From Aquila chrysaetos chrysaetos (Eukaryota > Chordata > Aves > Accipitriformes > Accipitridae), in contig NC_044018.1 in the NCBI RefSeq assembly GCF_900496995.4, positions 7,960,501-8,024,500 of the forward strand: a stretch of DNA of 64,000 bases, read 5' to 3'. How positions within the stretch are numbered: the first letter of the stretch is position 1; each line of letters begins with the position of its first letter. Under the pieces are notes generated by a model. It was not told the origin of the DNA. It saw only the letters and a program-made list of their open reading frames with translations, and searched no databases. Position numbers and translations under genes: made by a program. Of this stretch, positions 51,950 to 64,000 are shown in pieces.

Positions 51950-53869
51950 ATGGAGCTGGGAAAGGCAAAGCTGCTGAGGACCGGCCTCAATGCTTTATAT
52001 CAGGCCATCCACCCTGTGCATGGAATTGCCTGGACAGATGGGAAGCAAGTGATACTGACTGCTTTATACTATCATAATGGAGAGCTAAAGTTCGGAGACT
52101 CAAGTGTTGTTGGTCAATTTGAACATGTTCATGGGCTTTACTGGGGCCCATGTTGCTCTACAGACACCCCAGCTCTGCTTGCTGTTCAGCATAAAAAGCA
52201 TGTTAGTGTTTGGCAGCTGGGCTACAGCACTGCGGAGAAGAACAAACCCTTGATTTCTCAGACCTGTGAGGTTGGTGAGCCATTTCCACTGCTTTCTCAG
52301 GGCTGTGTCTGGCATCCAAAGAAGGAGGTCTTGGCTGTGCTTACAAAAAGAGATGCTTCAGTCTTGCATGCTGTTCGTACTGACAATACTAGAGTTAAGG
52401 CAGATATCAAAAGCAGTGGGCTTATCCACTGTGCCTGCTGGACTAAGGATGGTAATCGTTTAGTAGTTGCTATAGGCAGTGCCCTGCATTCCTACATATG
52501 GGATGATGCTCAGAAAACTCTAAATACCTGCTCCTTTTGCCCAGTCTTTGACGTGGGAGGTTATATCTGTGCTATAGAAGCCACGCTGGATTTCCAAATT
52601 GCTGTAGCTACTGAGCTTCCTTTAGATAATATCTGTGGTTTGAATGCGGGCATTGCATTTGATATGCCATCTGGTACAGAAACTGGTTCTTTAATCTCAC
52701 AGTCTCCTCTGGTGCTTGGTGATGAGGAATACTCCATGGACCGGCGAAGAAAGTCCACAGATTCAGATAGATCCGGTGTTGATTCAGTTGCTTCTTCTTC
52801 GTCAGGTCCTGTGGATTTAACCCATATCCTTGCAAACCACCGTCAGTCTGATCCCGGTCCTCTTATTACTCTGAAACGCAAAGACTCTGCAGCAACAAAT
52901 GGTCAAGATTCTTCTCACATGATTTTGGTGACTTTTGAGAGGAAGGTAACCACCACCAGAAAAGTCACCATCCCAGGTATTCTGGTTCCTGATATAATGG
53001 CTTTTGACCTTAGAGCTCAGATTGTGGCAGTAGCCTCTAATACTTCTAACATTGTTTTGGTGTATTCAGTAACCTCTTCCTGCATGCCTCATATTCAACA
53101 AATCCAGCTGGAAAAGAATGAAAGACCAAAGGGCCTATGCTTTTTGACAGCTAAACTCCTATTGATTCTGATTGGCAAGCAAAAGTTCCCTGAGCCTAGT
53201 CTCATTCCATCTTCAAGTTCAGACAGGTATGTAATGCGTCTGATGATCAAAGAATTGATGCTGGAAGAAGATCCCTCAGCATTGCCCGAGACTAAGCAGA
53301 ATAAGTTTTATAACTTTGAATCCTCTGTTAATATACCTGGAAAAAGAAAGTTCTTTGAAAATCTTGCTACAGAAGACCAAGCTCAAAGCAAGGAGCTGTT
53401 AATACCAAGAAGCACAGTTATTCAATCTCCTAGTGGCAGAAGAAGACTCATCGAAGAAGTAAAGAGCCCTAGTTATGAGCAGAGCTCTTCATCAAGTGTG
53501 AGTGACCTGGATGAAAAAAGGCTCCCAGGTGACCCCTCGGTGGCCTTGGAAACATTGGATGCTGAACCTACCAATCGTTCAGTGTCTCTTCTTGGTTTTG
53601 GAACACCTGCCAGGCTTTCCAGCAGACCAACTTCCCCTAAAGTGCAGTTCAATGTGATCCAAGAAACATCAAATTCTCCTAAAAACAACAATTTGCCAAG
53701 TGAAAGAGGAATGAGTCACATATCTAGAAATTTAGAGAGACTTTGTGGCAGCTTCAATGAGTTACAATTGAGTCTTTCTGAAATAACGGACTTCGCTAAA
53801 AATGGGAGGAGGATATCTTTAGCCTATCCATGCTCACAGGAACCACCTGTCGTTCATATCACTTACCAG
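51950..53869 (+). CDS. WDCP: WDCP main coding exon (WD repeat and coiled-coil containing protein)
   Basis: This 640-codon exon is open from the ATG at 51950 ([18 protein letters not shown], matching the WDCP N-terminus) to CAG|GTAACT, a phase-0 donor. Human WDCP (C2orf44) is 721 residues and binds the Src-family kinase HCK; it also occurs in a fusion with ALK. WD-like blades are visible at about residues 20-90 (HGIAWTDG to VSVWQL) and 155-185 ([10 protein letters not shown] to SYIWD). A conserved block at about 320-410 ([29 protein letters not shown]) is followed by a Ser-rich low-complexity linker (480-580) and a short heptad-like coiled-coil stretch at 588-616. The frame is open upstream to a TTG at 51914, but ATG 51950 matches family N-termini. 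The call is strong; the 5' exon structure is uncertain. Confidence 0.95.
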
Positions 53870-56800
53870 GTAACTTTTTTGTCAGCTTAAAAATATTGTG
53901 ATAGGACACTGAATTTTTAAAAAATCTTGTATTTATTTAGCTTTAAATCAAGAGGGTGCAGTTTAATCTTATCAACCCATGAGAAATGTAACCTGAGTTT
54001 GGCATCAAGCTTAATCTAAAATGGTATTATAATTTGTCACTGAAACAATAACTCAGGATGATGTGGGTAACTTAGAGGATACTTCATGTGGGAGATTTGT
54101 GTCTGTTCGTTCTTTGATTATGCACAACTGTCTTGGATACTAGCTGATTTTGCGTGTATCTATCAAAGACAGAGAACAGAGCCAAACAGTTGTTAATGTA
54201 CAAAAGGTTTATATGTTAGTTTAGTGTAAGGATGAGCCTATGAGTACAGTGGTACTGTAACCCACCAGAAACATAATCAATTCAAACCCATGGTCAAATC
54301 CAAAGTTTGAAGATAGACTCTCATGAAGACTGAAACAAAGTATTGAATCTCAGTTTATGGAAAATTCAGATAGGCATGACATGAAGTTGGCTTATTTCTA
54401 CTTTAATTTCTCATCACTAATCTTCACAGAGCTGGACAAACTCAATTTATGAAACATATTACCACTTCAAATTTTCTGAAGAAAAAAAAAATTTAAAAAA
54501 ATCTGTCAATATGTAATTATCATTTCATTAAATAAATAGATGAATGTCAAATCATCATGTTCCTATCCCACCCTTGTTTTGGCAAAATTCGTACTGGCTT
54601 CAACAAGAATTTCAGCTAAGGAAGGTAGGTTGTGTAATTATTTCTGGCTATTATTCTTAGTATTATTCATAGTAAAACTAACATTATACTGATAATATTT
54701 TTGGTCATGCTGATGCTAGTGGTATTGCTGCTAAAACTGGGGTCCCTTTCAGGATGTAGATGGCAATTGTAAATGCATTCGTATCTACTGCAACATAAGC
54801 AGCATTATAGCAAAGTAATACATTACACTGTGATGATGCTGAAGTATGTACTTCTCAAACAAATTTGACTTCCTTTTACTTTAAAGGAATCCATACAGAC
54901 ATCAAAGTACCCCCCCCCTTAAACACTCATTAAGGGAATGGTGACTCAATTCAATCATATTCATTACTTTTTAGCAATTGTTTACTTGGCATTTAAGCAG
55001 ATTCTAGTATGTTAGGTACTCTGGATCAAAGCAAAGCTTTCAATCTGTATTAGTCAATTTAACTTGACGATGTTATACAAATTCTGGTGAAAAAAGCAAC
55101 ATGTCTCTTTTAAATAATTTAGGATTTTATTTGCCAAGAAGAAAGCCCTTCTGTTCTCCAGCAAATTAATTCTGATTTCTTAACATAAATCAACTTATTT
55201 ATTTAGCAAGCAGCCCTATCTCTTGGATTCGATTGGATTAACCTTTCTAAAGAGAAGTTTTGTTTGTGACATGTAACATTAATCTAAGATCTGAAGTCAC
55301 TGTGCATGTTTGCTTGCACAAGCAGCAAGAATTAATTATCCCGTTTTTTCCTTTGGAAGCAAAAAAAATATTAGTGCTTCTAAAATACTGCTAGACTAAC
55401 TAACTACATTTAGAAAGGAAGACTCTTATTTATATGAACAGGTTAGTTTCACATTGAACCAGCAGAACGCACCGCCAGTACTGCATTATAATGACTCAGA
55501 AAAAGTGCCACTTCATGTCTTTCTGACACACATAGCTTTTTTGTGTAAGTCTCAGCTAATGCCTTGCATAGTTCAGCCCCTCTTCTGAAACCTAACAGGA
55601 TCACAGCATGATGCCAAAAAATAATGAAAAATAGACTGATGGCAAAAAGGCCTCCAGACAGACAGGGAAATATTTGCTTCATAGGCAGCTAATAATTTTC
55701 TCAGAAAATAGTTGTTTTGATTAGTTTGGATTCAGACATCTGAACTTTGTTCCTCCTTCAGGAGTTGATTAGCACTCTGTGAGCTCAGAGACCAGCTGGG
55801 CTGTGTGTTCCAGCCAGGCTCTGTGTTCACAGTGCGAAAAGGCAGGAAATAGCTTTATTGCCTTATGATATAAATATCAGCCTGTGGAAAACATTCTAAG
55901 CTTTAGGAACACTGCAGTCCAGTCAATAATATGGCCATTACCTTTCAGCTTTTTGTGTCAAGTGCATGTCTTCTTAAGTGTTTGTATAATCCCCAGCACA
56001 GCAGAGGCTCAATCTTGATTGAGAAATCTATTGTACTATAAAATATCATGATCAGTACTGCATAATCATATTTATGCATTAAAAACATGAGAGGAAAGTT
56101 TAAAACATAGTAGATAAAAATGTAGCAATAATTATGGCCAATTACACTGTTGTGCAGAAGCATTATTGACATTTATGTATGTTTCCAGGTCTGCTCAGAA
56201 AACCGTAATATAAACCAGAATGTGTATTACTTAATAATTCATAATGTCTGCTCACTAAATAGTCTTCAAAATCTTTGTTTATTCTGTTAGTGCTTGCCTA
56301 CCTATAACTCCTCTGAAGTCACATCCATGCAGTACTACCAGCATTTATATTCTTTGTAGCTCATAGCCATAAAAGAAAAACATGATCACTCACACTTTGG
56401 AAATGTCACTGCACTATCACTTGTGTAATAGCATTCAGCCACCAGAGGTGACTTGATCATTCAACCCTGAAAAGCAAATATTATTGCTCTTTCATCACAT
56501 ACAGACTTGTGATTCAGGATAGTGTGGGAGGGCAGACAGGCAAATGCAATAAGAGGATATTATTTAAAAAGAAAAAAAAAAAAGAAGAGATGAGGATCTG
56601 TCACAGATTTGTTTCTGTTTCATTTTGCAAAAAGATACTTTTATCACCCTTTTCCCCCAGAAAAGAAACAGCTGCAGAATATTTAAACTAGCCTCATTCA
56701 AAAGCTAATTACAGTGGAAATAAAGCCAATCTGGATTTGAAATTAATGGCATTTAGGCAAACCTCTCCAGGAGAATAAGATTCATCTTAATCTGAGGAAT

Positions 56801-57129
56801 ATCTTAAAACTCCTGCATCTTGCTCACAAGCAGTATTATGTCAAAAGTGTATATAACTGAGAGCATATATTGCATAACTAAACAGGAAATAAATATCTTT
56901 TCAGCAATTAGTCATGATGATTTCCTTTTCTTAGCGCTCACCAATAATTATATACAAGTCAATTTGTACTTTTATAGCATCTTCATACAATTTACTACGG
57001 GAAACTTTATTGCCAAGGTCAGCTATAAAATAAACATTTTTTTACACAGAGCTGAGAGATTAATAGAAAGGATCCAAACATATGGCAATAAAGTTCTTCT
57101 GATAGAAATACATGAAGTAGAGATAAAGA

Positions 57130-57850
57130 AGCGGGGTATAAGGGTGGCACAGTAAAATGAGCAAAGACCAGGCTGCAATGATCAGCCGTAATAAGACCAT
57201 GAACCTTTCTGAAATCCAAAGGGCAATTGTGACTCGGGTTGAGCAATAGAGAGAAAGTCATGAAAATGATGGAAGAGGAAGGTGATATGACTGCTCCCTG
57301 GAGTAAGAAACTAGTCAGCCATCCTGAAGTTTAGAAGGAAGAGATTTAGGATGACTGTAAAAGACAGACCTGCAGTAGTCAAGAGAAGGTGTGATTAATG
57401 CATGGATAACGTTTTGAGCAAAGGTTGAGGAATTCGTTAAGAACAAATTCTGACAACAATGTTCTGAAACTGATCAATAGCAGACAAGCAGGGTTTGTAG
57501 AGGAGACACAATATCTTTTATTAGAACAGATGATTTGTTTGTTGGATACATAGACGCAACAGAAAAGGAATATGTAATGTTAAAAACAAATCCAAGTTTT
57601 CGTACTGTGCAAAGAAAGTAAAGATCTGAGTTAAAAAAAAACCTCACTCAAAACATAAAGATCATGGAAGCACAAGCATGAGGACAAAGGGTGTATCTTA
57701 GATGACAATATACCTGAAACAGTGGTTGCAGAACTATTGACAGGGAGCCAAGAGTAGAGAAATGCTAGCATCATATCATCTGAAATGCTGATGTGCACTA
57801 TAAATGCAAACTGCACTGGGATTTAAGCACCCCTGAGCGACTCAGATCTC
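57130..57850 (+). repeat. Possible ancient interspersed repeat, family not identified
   Basis: The sequence has the feel of an old amniote repeat: 'gcagtagtcaagagaaggtg' followed by 'gcatggataacgttttgagc', later 'agaactattgacagggagcc'. It has no open frame of note. I cannot name the family and cannot exclude unique sequence. Confidence 0.3.
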
Positions 57851-58329
57851 TTCCAACATAAACATTTTACAGGCTTATACTTCTCTGACAGGTTAATTAG
57901 GGTCACAATTGGAATGTCCCACATAAGGGCAAGAAAGATATTAAGATCTCCACCAAAATAAAATCAGGATCCATCAAAAATCAAACAGGAATCACAGCAA
58001 CAGTAGAAATCATGACAGGAAGGGGGAGCAGTGCAGGCAGCCAAACCTCATTAATACTACCTGTGGCAATGCTGCACAAGGCTTAATGAGACACAGTACT
58101 TTGAATGTCAAAAATCATAGTTCTCATTCCTCTTCAGTGCTCTTCCTTAGCCATCTAACTCTTTTCATTGTCTTCTGGGCCAGAATGCCCATGTCTATTT
58201 AATGTACTATTTTGTTCTCATCCCACACAGTGAATGTGGGGGCAAGGCAAAAGCAAGCTGAGTAATGGGTACTAAGGTATCAAAACTGAAATTACCACTG
58301 AAGCACAACACTAAGAGCTGAAATCAAGG

Positions 58330-59640
58330 GTTTAAGAAAAAGAAAACCAATTTCCAGGCAACTACAGCACTATTCATCTTACAACACAGAGATGTGACTG
58401 ACTAACCTGATACCTTTCCTTTATAAAAGAACAGATTATCAACACAAAGGATATGAAGAATATTTAAAATACCTGTAATTCAGTACAGTACTTGAAATCA
58501 TGCCACAGGGGAAATTATTTGTTCAGCAGCAGAGAATAGGGATTAATAGAAGAAATTTAAGATGGTTAAGGAATTAGCTGGAAGGAAGTTAGTAAATGCT
58601 TATAGTAATATAAAAGAAAATGGAAGAAATTTACTAGTGGATTTTCTCATGATTGATCTTCAGGCTAATCTAAAAGTTTCATTAATGATCTGATGAGATA
58701 TGCTAATAAAATCTGCATATGGCATAAAGTCAGTAGTATTTTCAATAGAGGATCAGGATTTTGCATCTGTAATTTGATGACCTTAGCATCTAGAATAAAA
58801 AAAATGGATTGAAATGAACTAATATGAAAGGCACAGTGATACATTCCAGGATTAACAGAAGGAATTTCTGCTAAAAACTGAATATTCCTTAGCTGGGAAC
58901 AACCAAGGATGACAAAAGCTTGCACATGTTAAGTGACTACAAGATGACTATGAATCAAAAATGTGATACATTTATGAAAGGAGCAAAGGCAGTTTGTGGG
59001 TCCATTAGTGAGGTACATCCAGTAAGTAATGCAATACTGGGCAACACAGCTGTGAGGCCTCATCTGGAAAACATTTTACATTTCTAGACATCCATGTGCA
59101 AGAAAGACACATTCAGACTGCAATCAATCACTACCCAGTGTTAGTAAAAACAATTCTGATTGGTAGCATATTCTTATTTACCTCACTGTTTCATCAGTCA
59201 TTGAATTCAAGTTCATGAAGATGATCTTAGCGTCCAGGCAAGTGTAAGCAGTGCATTAGGAAATACAAGATCAATAGTGGAAAAGGTCAAGAGGCAGAAC
59301 TAGCTGACTGCTCAGTGGGGTTTAAAAAAGTGGTAAAAGACGCATTTATTTTTTGTGCAGACATACAGTGTATAACATCTAATCCAGGAACCCTTTTTGC
59401 CTTAGTAAATTATTTTCTTCTTGGGGATATTTGCATTCCAAAACATGAGTTTTGAAAAACAGTTTGGCAACGCTGTGATGGGCTGGCTGCTGCCCAGAAG
59501 ACCCTTTATAGGCTATAAAATCTGATCAAGGGGCAGGCTGACACAGATGAAGGAAAACAATTCTTGAATTGATGGTTTCTTTCTGTTGGATTTTTGTTGA
59601 GGGAGAGTTGGACTTGACATACTACAGGAAGTTGGCTAAA
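58330..59640 (+). mobile_element. Ancient CR1 relic in WDCP intron
   Basis: Remnants appear in CR1 order: a GNYSTIHLT-like stretch near 58355 (compare CR1 GNYRPVSLT), a LTNLIPF-like stretch near 58403, a block around 58840-59060 with 'gtgaggcctcatctggaaaa' and CKKDTF-like coding, and a tail-like 'gagagttggacttgacatac' near 59600. Multiple stops and gaps show it is very old. Confidence 0.5.
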
Positions 59641-59919
59641 GAAACTTAATCTGAAAATATCCACTCATGTATGTGGAAATATATTTGTTTTTTCTGTGAT
59701 TAATATGTTCTTAGCCTACCAATGAACTTTGGTTTAGGATAAAACAACTAACATTCAGGGATTTTAATCTGAGAATTGCAAGTTCTTTGGCTTCTGTTGG
59801 AGATAAATAGCAGCACAGCTGAACCAGATAGATACAAATTTTGGGAAGCGGTGGATTAAATCTAGATATGACTAGAAAATTGTCTTTATGTTAAGGCATG
59901 AAAATGGGAAGTACTAAGG

Positions 59920-60085
59920 TGAGATTTTAGTTGTATTTCTAACTCTGTCAGAAATTACTTCCATGACCTTGAGTAAATCTCTTTTAATCTTCCTGTGTAA
60001 TGGTTTGATCATCTATAAAAAGGGAATACTAACAGTTACCTACCTCTCAAGAAGGCATGCGATTAAATCAGTTAATCTATGATAT
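59920..60085 (+). mobile_element. MIR-like ancient SINE
   Basis: Core phrases are 'ccatgaccttgagtaaatct', 'atcatctataaaaagggaat', 'acagttacctacctctcaag' and 'gcgattaaatcagttaatct', the typical MIR/L2-tail pattern of a splice-rich non-coding SINE. Confidence 0.65.
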
Positions 60086-62683
60086 GACGTCTGTGACCAT
60101 ATTCCTCAAAGATAAGGCATGTTATCATCACTTAAGCTAACCATTAAACAAAAAAGGCTAAATAACTGGAAGCTTAAAACAGAGAAAGATTCTTGACCTG
60201 ACAGAATTTGCCAGCAGACAAAAATGAATGTAAAGATGATTAAGTTTATCATTATAAACAGAAGTATATGACAAAGACAGAATAGCTAATACAAATGCTC
60301 ACAAATGATGAAAGACAAACAACTCTGAAACTTAAGCTTTGAGGTCTGTACTTGAAAAACTGGTTAGGATACAAAATAGATGCCATGTAGTTTTGTATAT
60401 ACAAAAATGTCTTCCACTTCCAATGGCTGTTCCAATAATAACTTGCAAGACTAAGGAGGAAACATACTGGAACGAAGTCATCCTTAGTATACATTTCCAT
60501 TCAGCTGATTTCAAGTCAACAGAGGCAGAGCTAGATTGTTTTCTGATTATTCTTGAGTTGAAGCATATCTACATGAAAAAATGAACCACTCGGGTCAAGG
60601 CAATGTGCCTGTCTCATCTACAGTCCACCTTTTTCTGTAATTCATTAACTGAAGTACAAGTTTGAATAAACTCTGCTATTTCAACCTGAATGCAGGAAAA
60701 CGAAGTAGTTCTTAGATGTGCTAATCCACAATACGCAGCAATGAAAAGCTTTCCACAAATACCTGTACAGGCAAATAGCATCTCTGCAATGTAAATGCAA
60801 AGCACATGCTCACTGCTGAACATTCAGCCCATTGAGTTTTAAGTGTATTTAGGTTCAATAGAACATAGTATTATATAATTTGAAGAGACCTAAAAATGAC
60901 AAAGAAGTTGTGTTATATAGTTATAGCTGTAATAAAAAGTTACTATAGGTTTATGACTAAGAAAATGATACTTTGATGCATTCCTTAGGTATTTCCCTTT
61001 TAATTACAAAGCAACAAATTTCTGGCTGTTTTGAATGGGGAAGGAGATGAAAAGACCTCTGAAAGTTGGAAAGTTTAGGTTTTAACAGAAAGATATTTTT
61101 ACAGTTCTTACATCTTCAATCAATCATAATACATAAATAAATAGCCATCAGCCACAGACTATCTGCATAGCCAATTTATGATAGAGTGGGGAAAAAATAC
61201 TTCTGCAACAGTTGGTAGACATTCTGATTTACAGAATCCAATGTGGTTGCATGACAGCATACATACTATGTACAGAAAAATGAAAATGATTGAGTTAGAA
61301 AGAGTGTTACAGAGCAAAAAAAGCACATGTTCACTGAGAGAGCGACTGAGTCAAAAGACAGCACAATTAGAAATGAAGACAAGCATTAAAAGAGACGTTT
61401 GTTTAGTCAAAGGTTAGATTACTATGCACAGAAATAGAAGACGCAGTTGTGAATTCATTCAACTGTAAGTTTCATATTAGCAAGAAAGAGTCAAGGGTAT
61501 GAAGTAGACACTGACAGGGTAGGACTAGAACAGGAGTTATGATACATGACATCTTTTCAACCCATTCTAAAATGTTAACTTGGATCCCTTCTGAATGTAC
61601 AAACCAGAAAGGTCTAGCAAATGGGATACATAGACTGGTTCATTCAAATATGTTAAATCTGGGGGTATTGCAAACATAAGGGATGCCAAAAGAAAAAAAA
61701 CACACCATAACACATGGGAACTACACAGGTGGAAAGTATGGAGAGGGAAGAAGAAAATTAAATTCACAGGACAAAGTATAGCAAGATTATTTAGAAGAAA
61801 ATGTCCAATTCACCTATATTTTTTAATAGCATTGAGTCACTGGAAAATTTTTAATGTTAAAATGACTTTCAAATGATAGCAGATAGGAAAATGTAAATGC
61901 AAATATATATCCACTCCATAACCATATTAGCTCAACTATTTTGCGGCCCTTGCACTTTGCAGTAATCAGAATGATGGAACACAAAGGTGTCGATTCTCAA
62001 GGCCAGCTAAACTTCATGAAGCACGAATATGCCACCTTTATATTCAGGTGTGTTCTTTTAGCGAATGCCAGAGCAAATTCCAGGGCTGTAAACCCATACA
62101 TTCCCTCTCTCTCAAAGAAAGTCACAGGATTCCCAAGCTACCTTGCTACAACAGCTTTTCAGAGAGACTGTTGCTATGTCCAACTGTCTGCAATTCTCTC
62201 TGTGCCAGAACTGAGGTCATTTTACTGGGGTGGAATAGCTGACCAATGACTATCAAAACCACCCACGCGTACAACTGAAACTGAGCACAGTACTCATTTG
62301 CTCTGGTAGCATCTTGGACAACTTTATTCCAGGCATGATATATTCCCTTCCACTGAATTGACTCTTCAGGCAGAAAGGCCCAACGGACACATATACACAT
62401 GACCTAATACATGATATATACAGGGCTGACGCAGTTTTGCGCTGCATAAGCACACAAAACAAAAAGCAAAGATGCATATTCCTCTTCACATGGGACTATG
62501 AGATTGTGCTTAGAATTGCACTGCTTGATGGTGTCATCTATAAATTGTAGCAAAGACAGACAAAGAAAAAGCAAAATGACTAAAGAACTGAAAGGAGTAA
62601 GAGCAGAGGAACAGTTAAAAGAACCCAGGCACAATGTATAAACCTTTAACAAGATCTTTTCTTTTACATGTATGTATTTGAAG

Positions 62684-62804
62684 AGAAGTTTTTCAAATGG
62701 AGCAGTTACTGAAGAAACAAAAGATGTTCTCCTCTGCGATGGCAAGATCCATTTGAATTTAGTCCAGCAGCTGTTTGATCTGCCTGTTATTGAAATGAAA
62801 CACG
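62684..62804 (+). CDS. WDCP: WDCP penultimate coding exon
   Basis: A phase-0 exon of 121 nt begins after TATTTGAAG and ends at a strong donor (CACG|GTATGT). Joined to codon 640 it encodes RSFSNGAVTEETKDVLLCDG, then KIHLNLVQQLFDLPVIEMKH and the first base of Gly. This matches the WDCP C-terminal region (LLCDGK, QQ-F-L, IEM-H). An alternative in-frame acceptor at 62653 would add ten residues, but its pyrimidine tract is poorer. The final exon, expected to encode roughly 70 more residues beginning near a WILLSAD motif, is not seen in 62805-64000 and should lie to the right. Confidence 0.9.
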
Positions 62805-64000
62805 GTATGTTCTTTTTATTTCTGGTATCTGGTTTCACCTGAGATTTTTAGCATAAAAGAGGCATTTGTGGTAGAATAATTACCCCACTGCGGTAAACTG
62901 AGAGAGCTAACTTCTTTCGATAAGTATGTGTTTTCCTTTGTTTGAAACACAGCAGAGTGTCTGTTGAAATCACTTAAATGCTAAGTAACTGCAGAACTAC
63001 CTATCACCAGAGTAATATGTTAGATGTCTCTACAGAGGAAGGCTGAGAAAATAATCAGTACCTGGAAATAGAAGTGCTTCCTTGAGACCTTTTGGCATTT
63101 TGCTTTGCCCATCTTTACAAGCATGTCCCAGACTTGACAATAGAGAGTAGGCTGGAGAAAAAGTCATTCTCAGAATATGATATATATATGTATCATGTAG
63201 CATTTGGGATTATTTTAATGTAAGATAAACAATGAAGCTCAATGTTCTAATTTGCCAGTCTCACATTTCTACCACCCACCACTGATTAACTTGTAAGGAC
63301 AGAAGCAGCTAGGGAAATCCTAGCCCCAGGCTGGTCTCTGAATTACCTTGTCCCTGCCTGTTTCTGTATGCTACCTTCTCAGCAACATACATACCATTAT
63401 TTTTTAGCCATTTCTCTATAATGCTTCTGATGGCTTTTCTCTTCACAGTCTAAGTATATTATGATCTTAAAGTACACAGTAGTTGGCTATAATTATGATC
63501 TCCTTGCATGGTTTCCACACTGACAGATCCATAAATTACTCTCTGTCTTACCCCTTGTCTTAGCCCCTGACAGGCTGAGACATATTGGCTTAATCGGTAT
63601 ACTCTGCTTTATGAGAAATTAATTCAACTGTTGGTGAAATTAAAAAGAAAAGGAAAGTACTAATGTGAACTATAGCTTTCTAAATAATGATGGTTACATA
63701 CCAGACTGCTATATAATAGGCTTATCAATGAAAAAGTAACCAGGCCTGGGGTGTTACTGGTGCTGGCACCAAGGACAGTGCGAAAAAGAGATGTAAAATA
63801 TGCACCATGCTGCCATTCATATTCTGCTTATCCCCTTGTTGTTGATGAGACCACGAGAATGAAGAAAAGGGGCTACAAATACAACACAGACCATTGGACC
63901 ACTTCCTTTTTCCCCTGGCTTACAGCAGTTTCTGAAAGCTGTTCCAGAAGATAAGGATATGCAGGTTTCATATTTTTGTCAGCAATCTCACTTGACTGTG
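62805..64000 (+). other. WDCP: WDCP intron continuing to window edge
   Basis: It begins with GTATGT. No WDCP terminal exon and no repeat that I can name is visible. A 67-codon frame at 63751-63954 shows no family resemblance and no splice logic with WDCP. Confidence 0.6.

Larger units (their letters stand above)
53870..62683 (+). other. WDCP: WDCP intron between the two coding exons
   Basis: An 8.8-kb intron with GTAACT donor and TTTGAAG acceptor. If the donor is not used, the frame reads six more codons and stops at 53888-53890; an AATAAA-like signal follows near 54530. Apart from the ancient CR1 and SINE relics listed separately, it is AT-rich sequence with homopolymer runs (poly-C near 54911, poly-A near 56570) and no recognised gene. 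Confidence 0.8.

Noticed and set aside
62404..62838. 144-codon minus-strand frame
   Set aside because: It is the shadow of the plus-strand WDCP exon at 62684-62804 and shows no family features.
1..64000. tRNA, rRNA, CRISPR array or bacterial-type operon
   Set aside because: No cloverleaf, spacer-repeat pattern or prokaryotic gene layout seen. The window is a vertebrate nuclear locus.

Overview
This is a vertebrate nuclear window, almost certainly from a bird and probably a neoavian one. It holds CR1 LINE copies whose tails end in ATTCT or ATTCTATG repeats, a solo ERV-type LTR of a kind common in bird genomes, decayed MIR/L3-like repeats, long introns and one sharp GC-rich promoter island. 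Species and order cannot be fixed by reading alone.

Two real genes were recognised, head to head across the island at about 34.2-35.9 kb. FKBP1B (FKBP12.6, calstabin-2) runs leftward on the minus strand. Exon 1 (34975-35011) begins MGVEIETISPGDG, and exon 2 (32136-32183) continues in phase with canonical splice sites. Exons 3 and 4 were not found in the 32 kb to the left. WDCP (WD repeat and coiled-coil containing protein, C2orf44) runs rightward on the plus strand. Its large coding exon is 51950-53869 (640 codons), a further coding exon is 62684-62804, and the last exon lies beyond the right edge. The same divergent FKBP1B/WDCP pair exists at human 2p23.3, which supports both calls.

Layout: 1-32.1 kb is non-coding, probably FKBP1B intron 2. 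It contains an unidentified decayed coding-like stretch (4.27-4.77 kb, minus), a 44-codon Cys-rich repeat ORF (6.28 kb), an AP-1-type hairpin (8.19 kb), an antisense L3-like relic (15.1 kb), CR1 tails (15.8, 21.2 and 26.9 kb), the solo LTR (16.48-17.01 kb) and a MIR-like SINE (19.8 kb). FKBP1B intron 1 is 32.2-34.97 kb, followed by the CpG island. WDCP intron 1 (about 36-51.4 kb) carries a nearly complete but inactivated CR1 (39.58-42.62 kb), an older CR1 tail directly after it, and ancient SINE/LINE relics. A candidate 5' exon at 51.37 kb precedes the main WDCP exon. The following intron (53.87-62.68 kb) holds an ancient sense CR1 relic and a MIR-like SINE.

No CRISPR array, operon, tRNA or rRNA gene was seen. 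I found no convincing evidence of an undescribed system. The most useful leads are the bidirectional promoter with short-unit repeats close to the FKBP1B start, a possible N-terminally extended WDCP isoform, the LTR with exact target duplication, and the micro-ORF.
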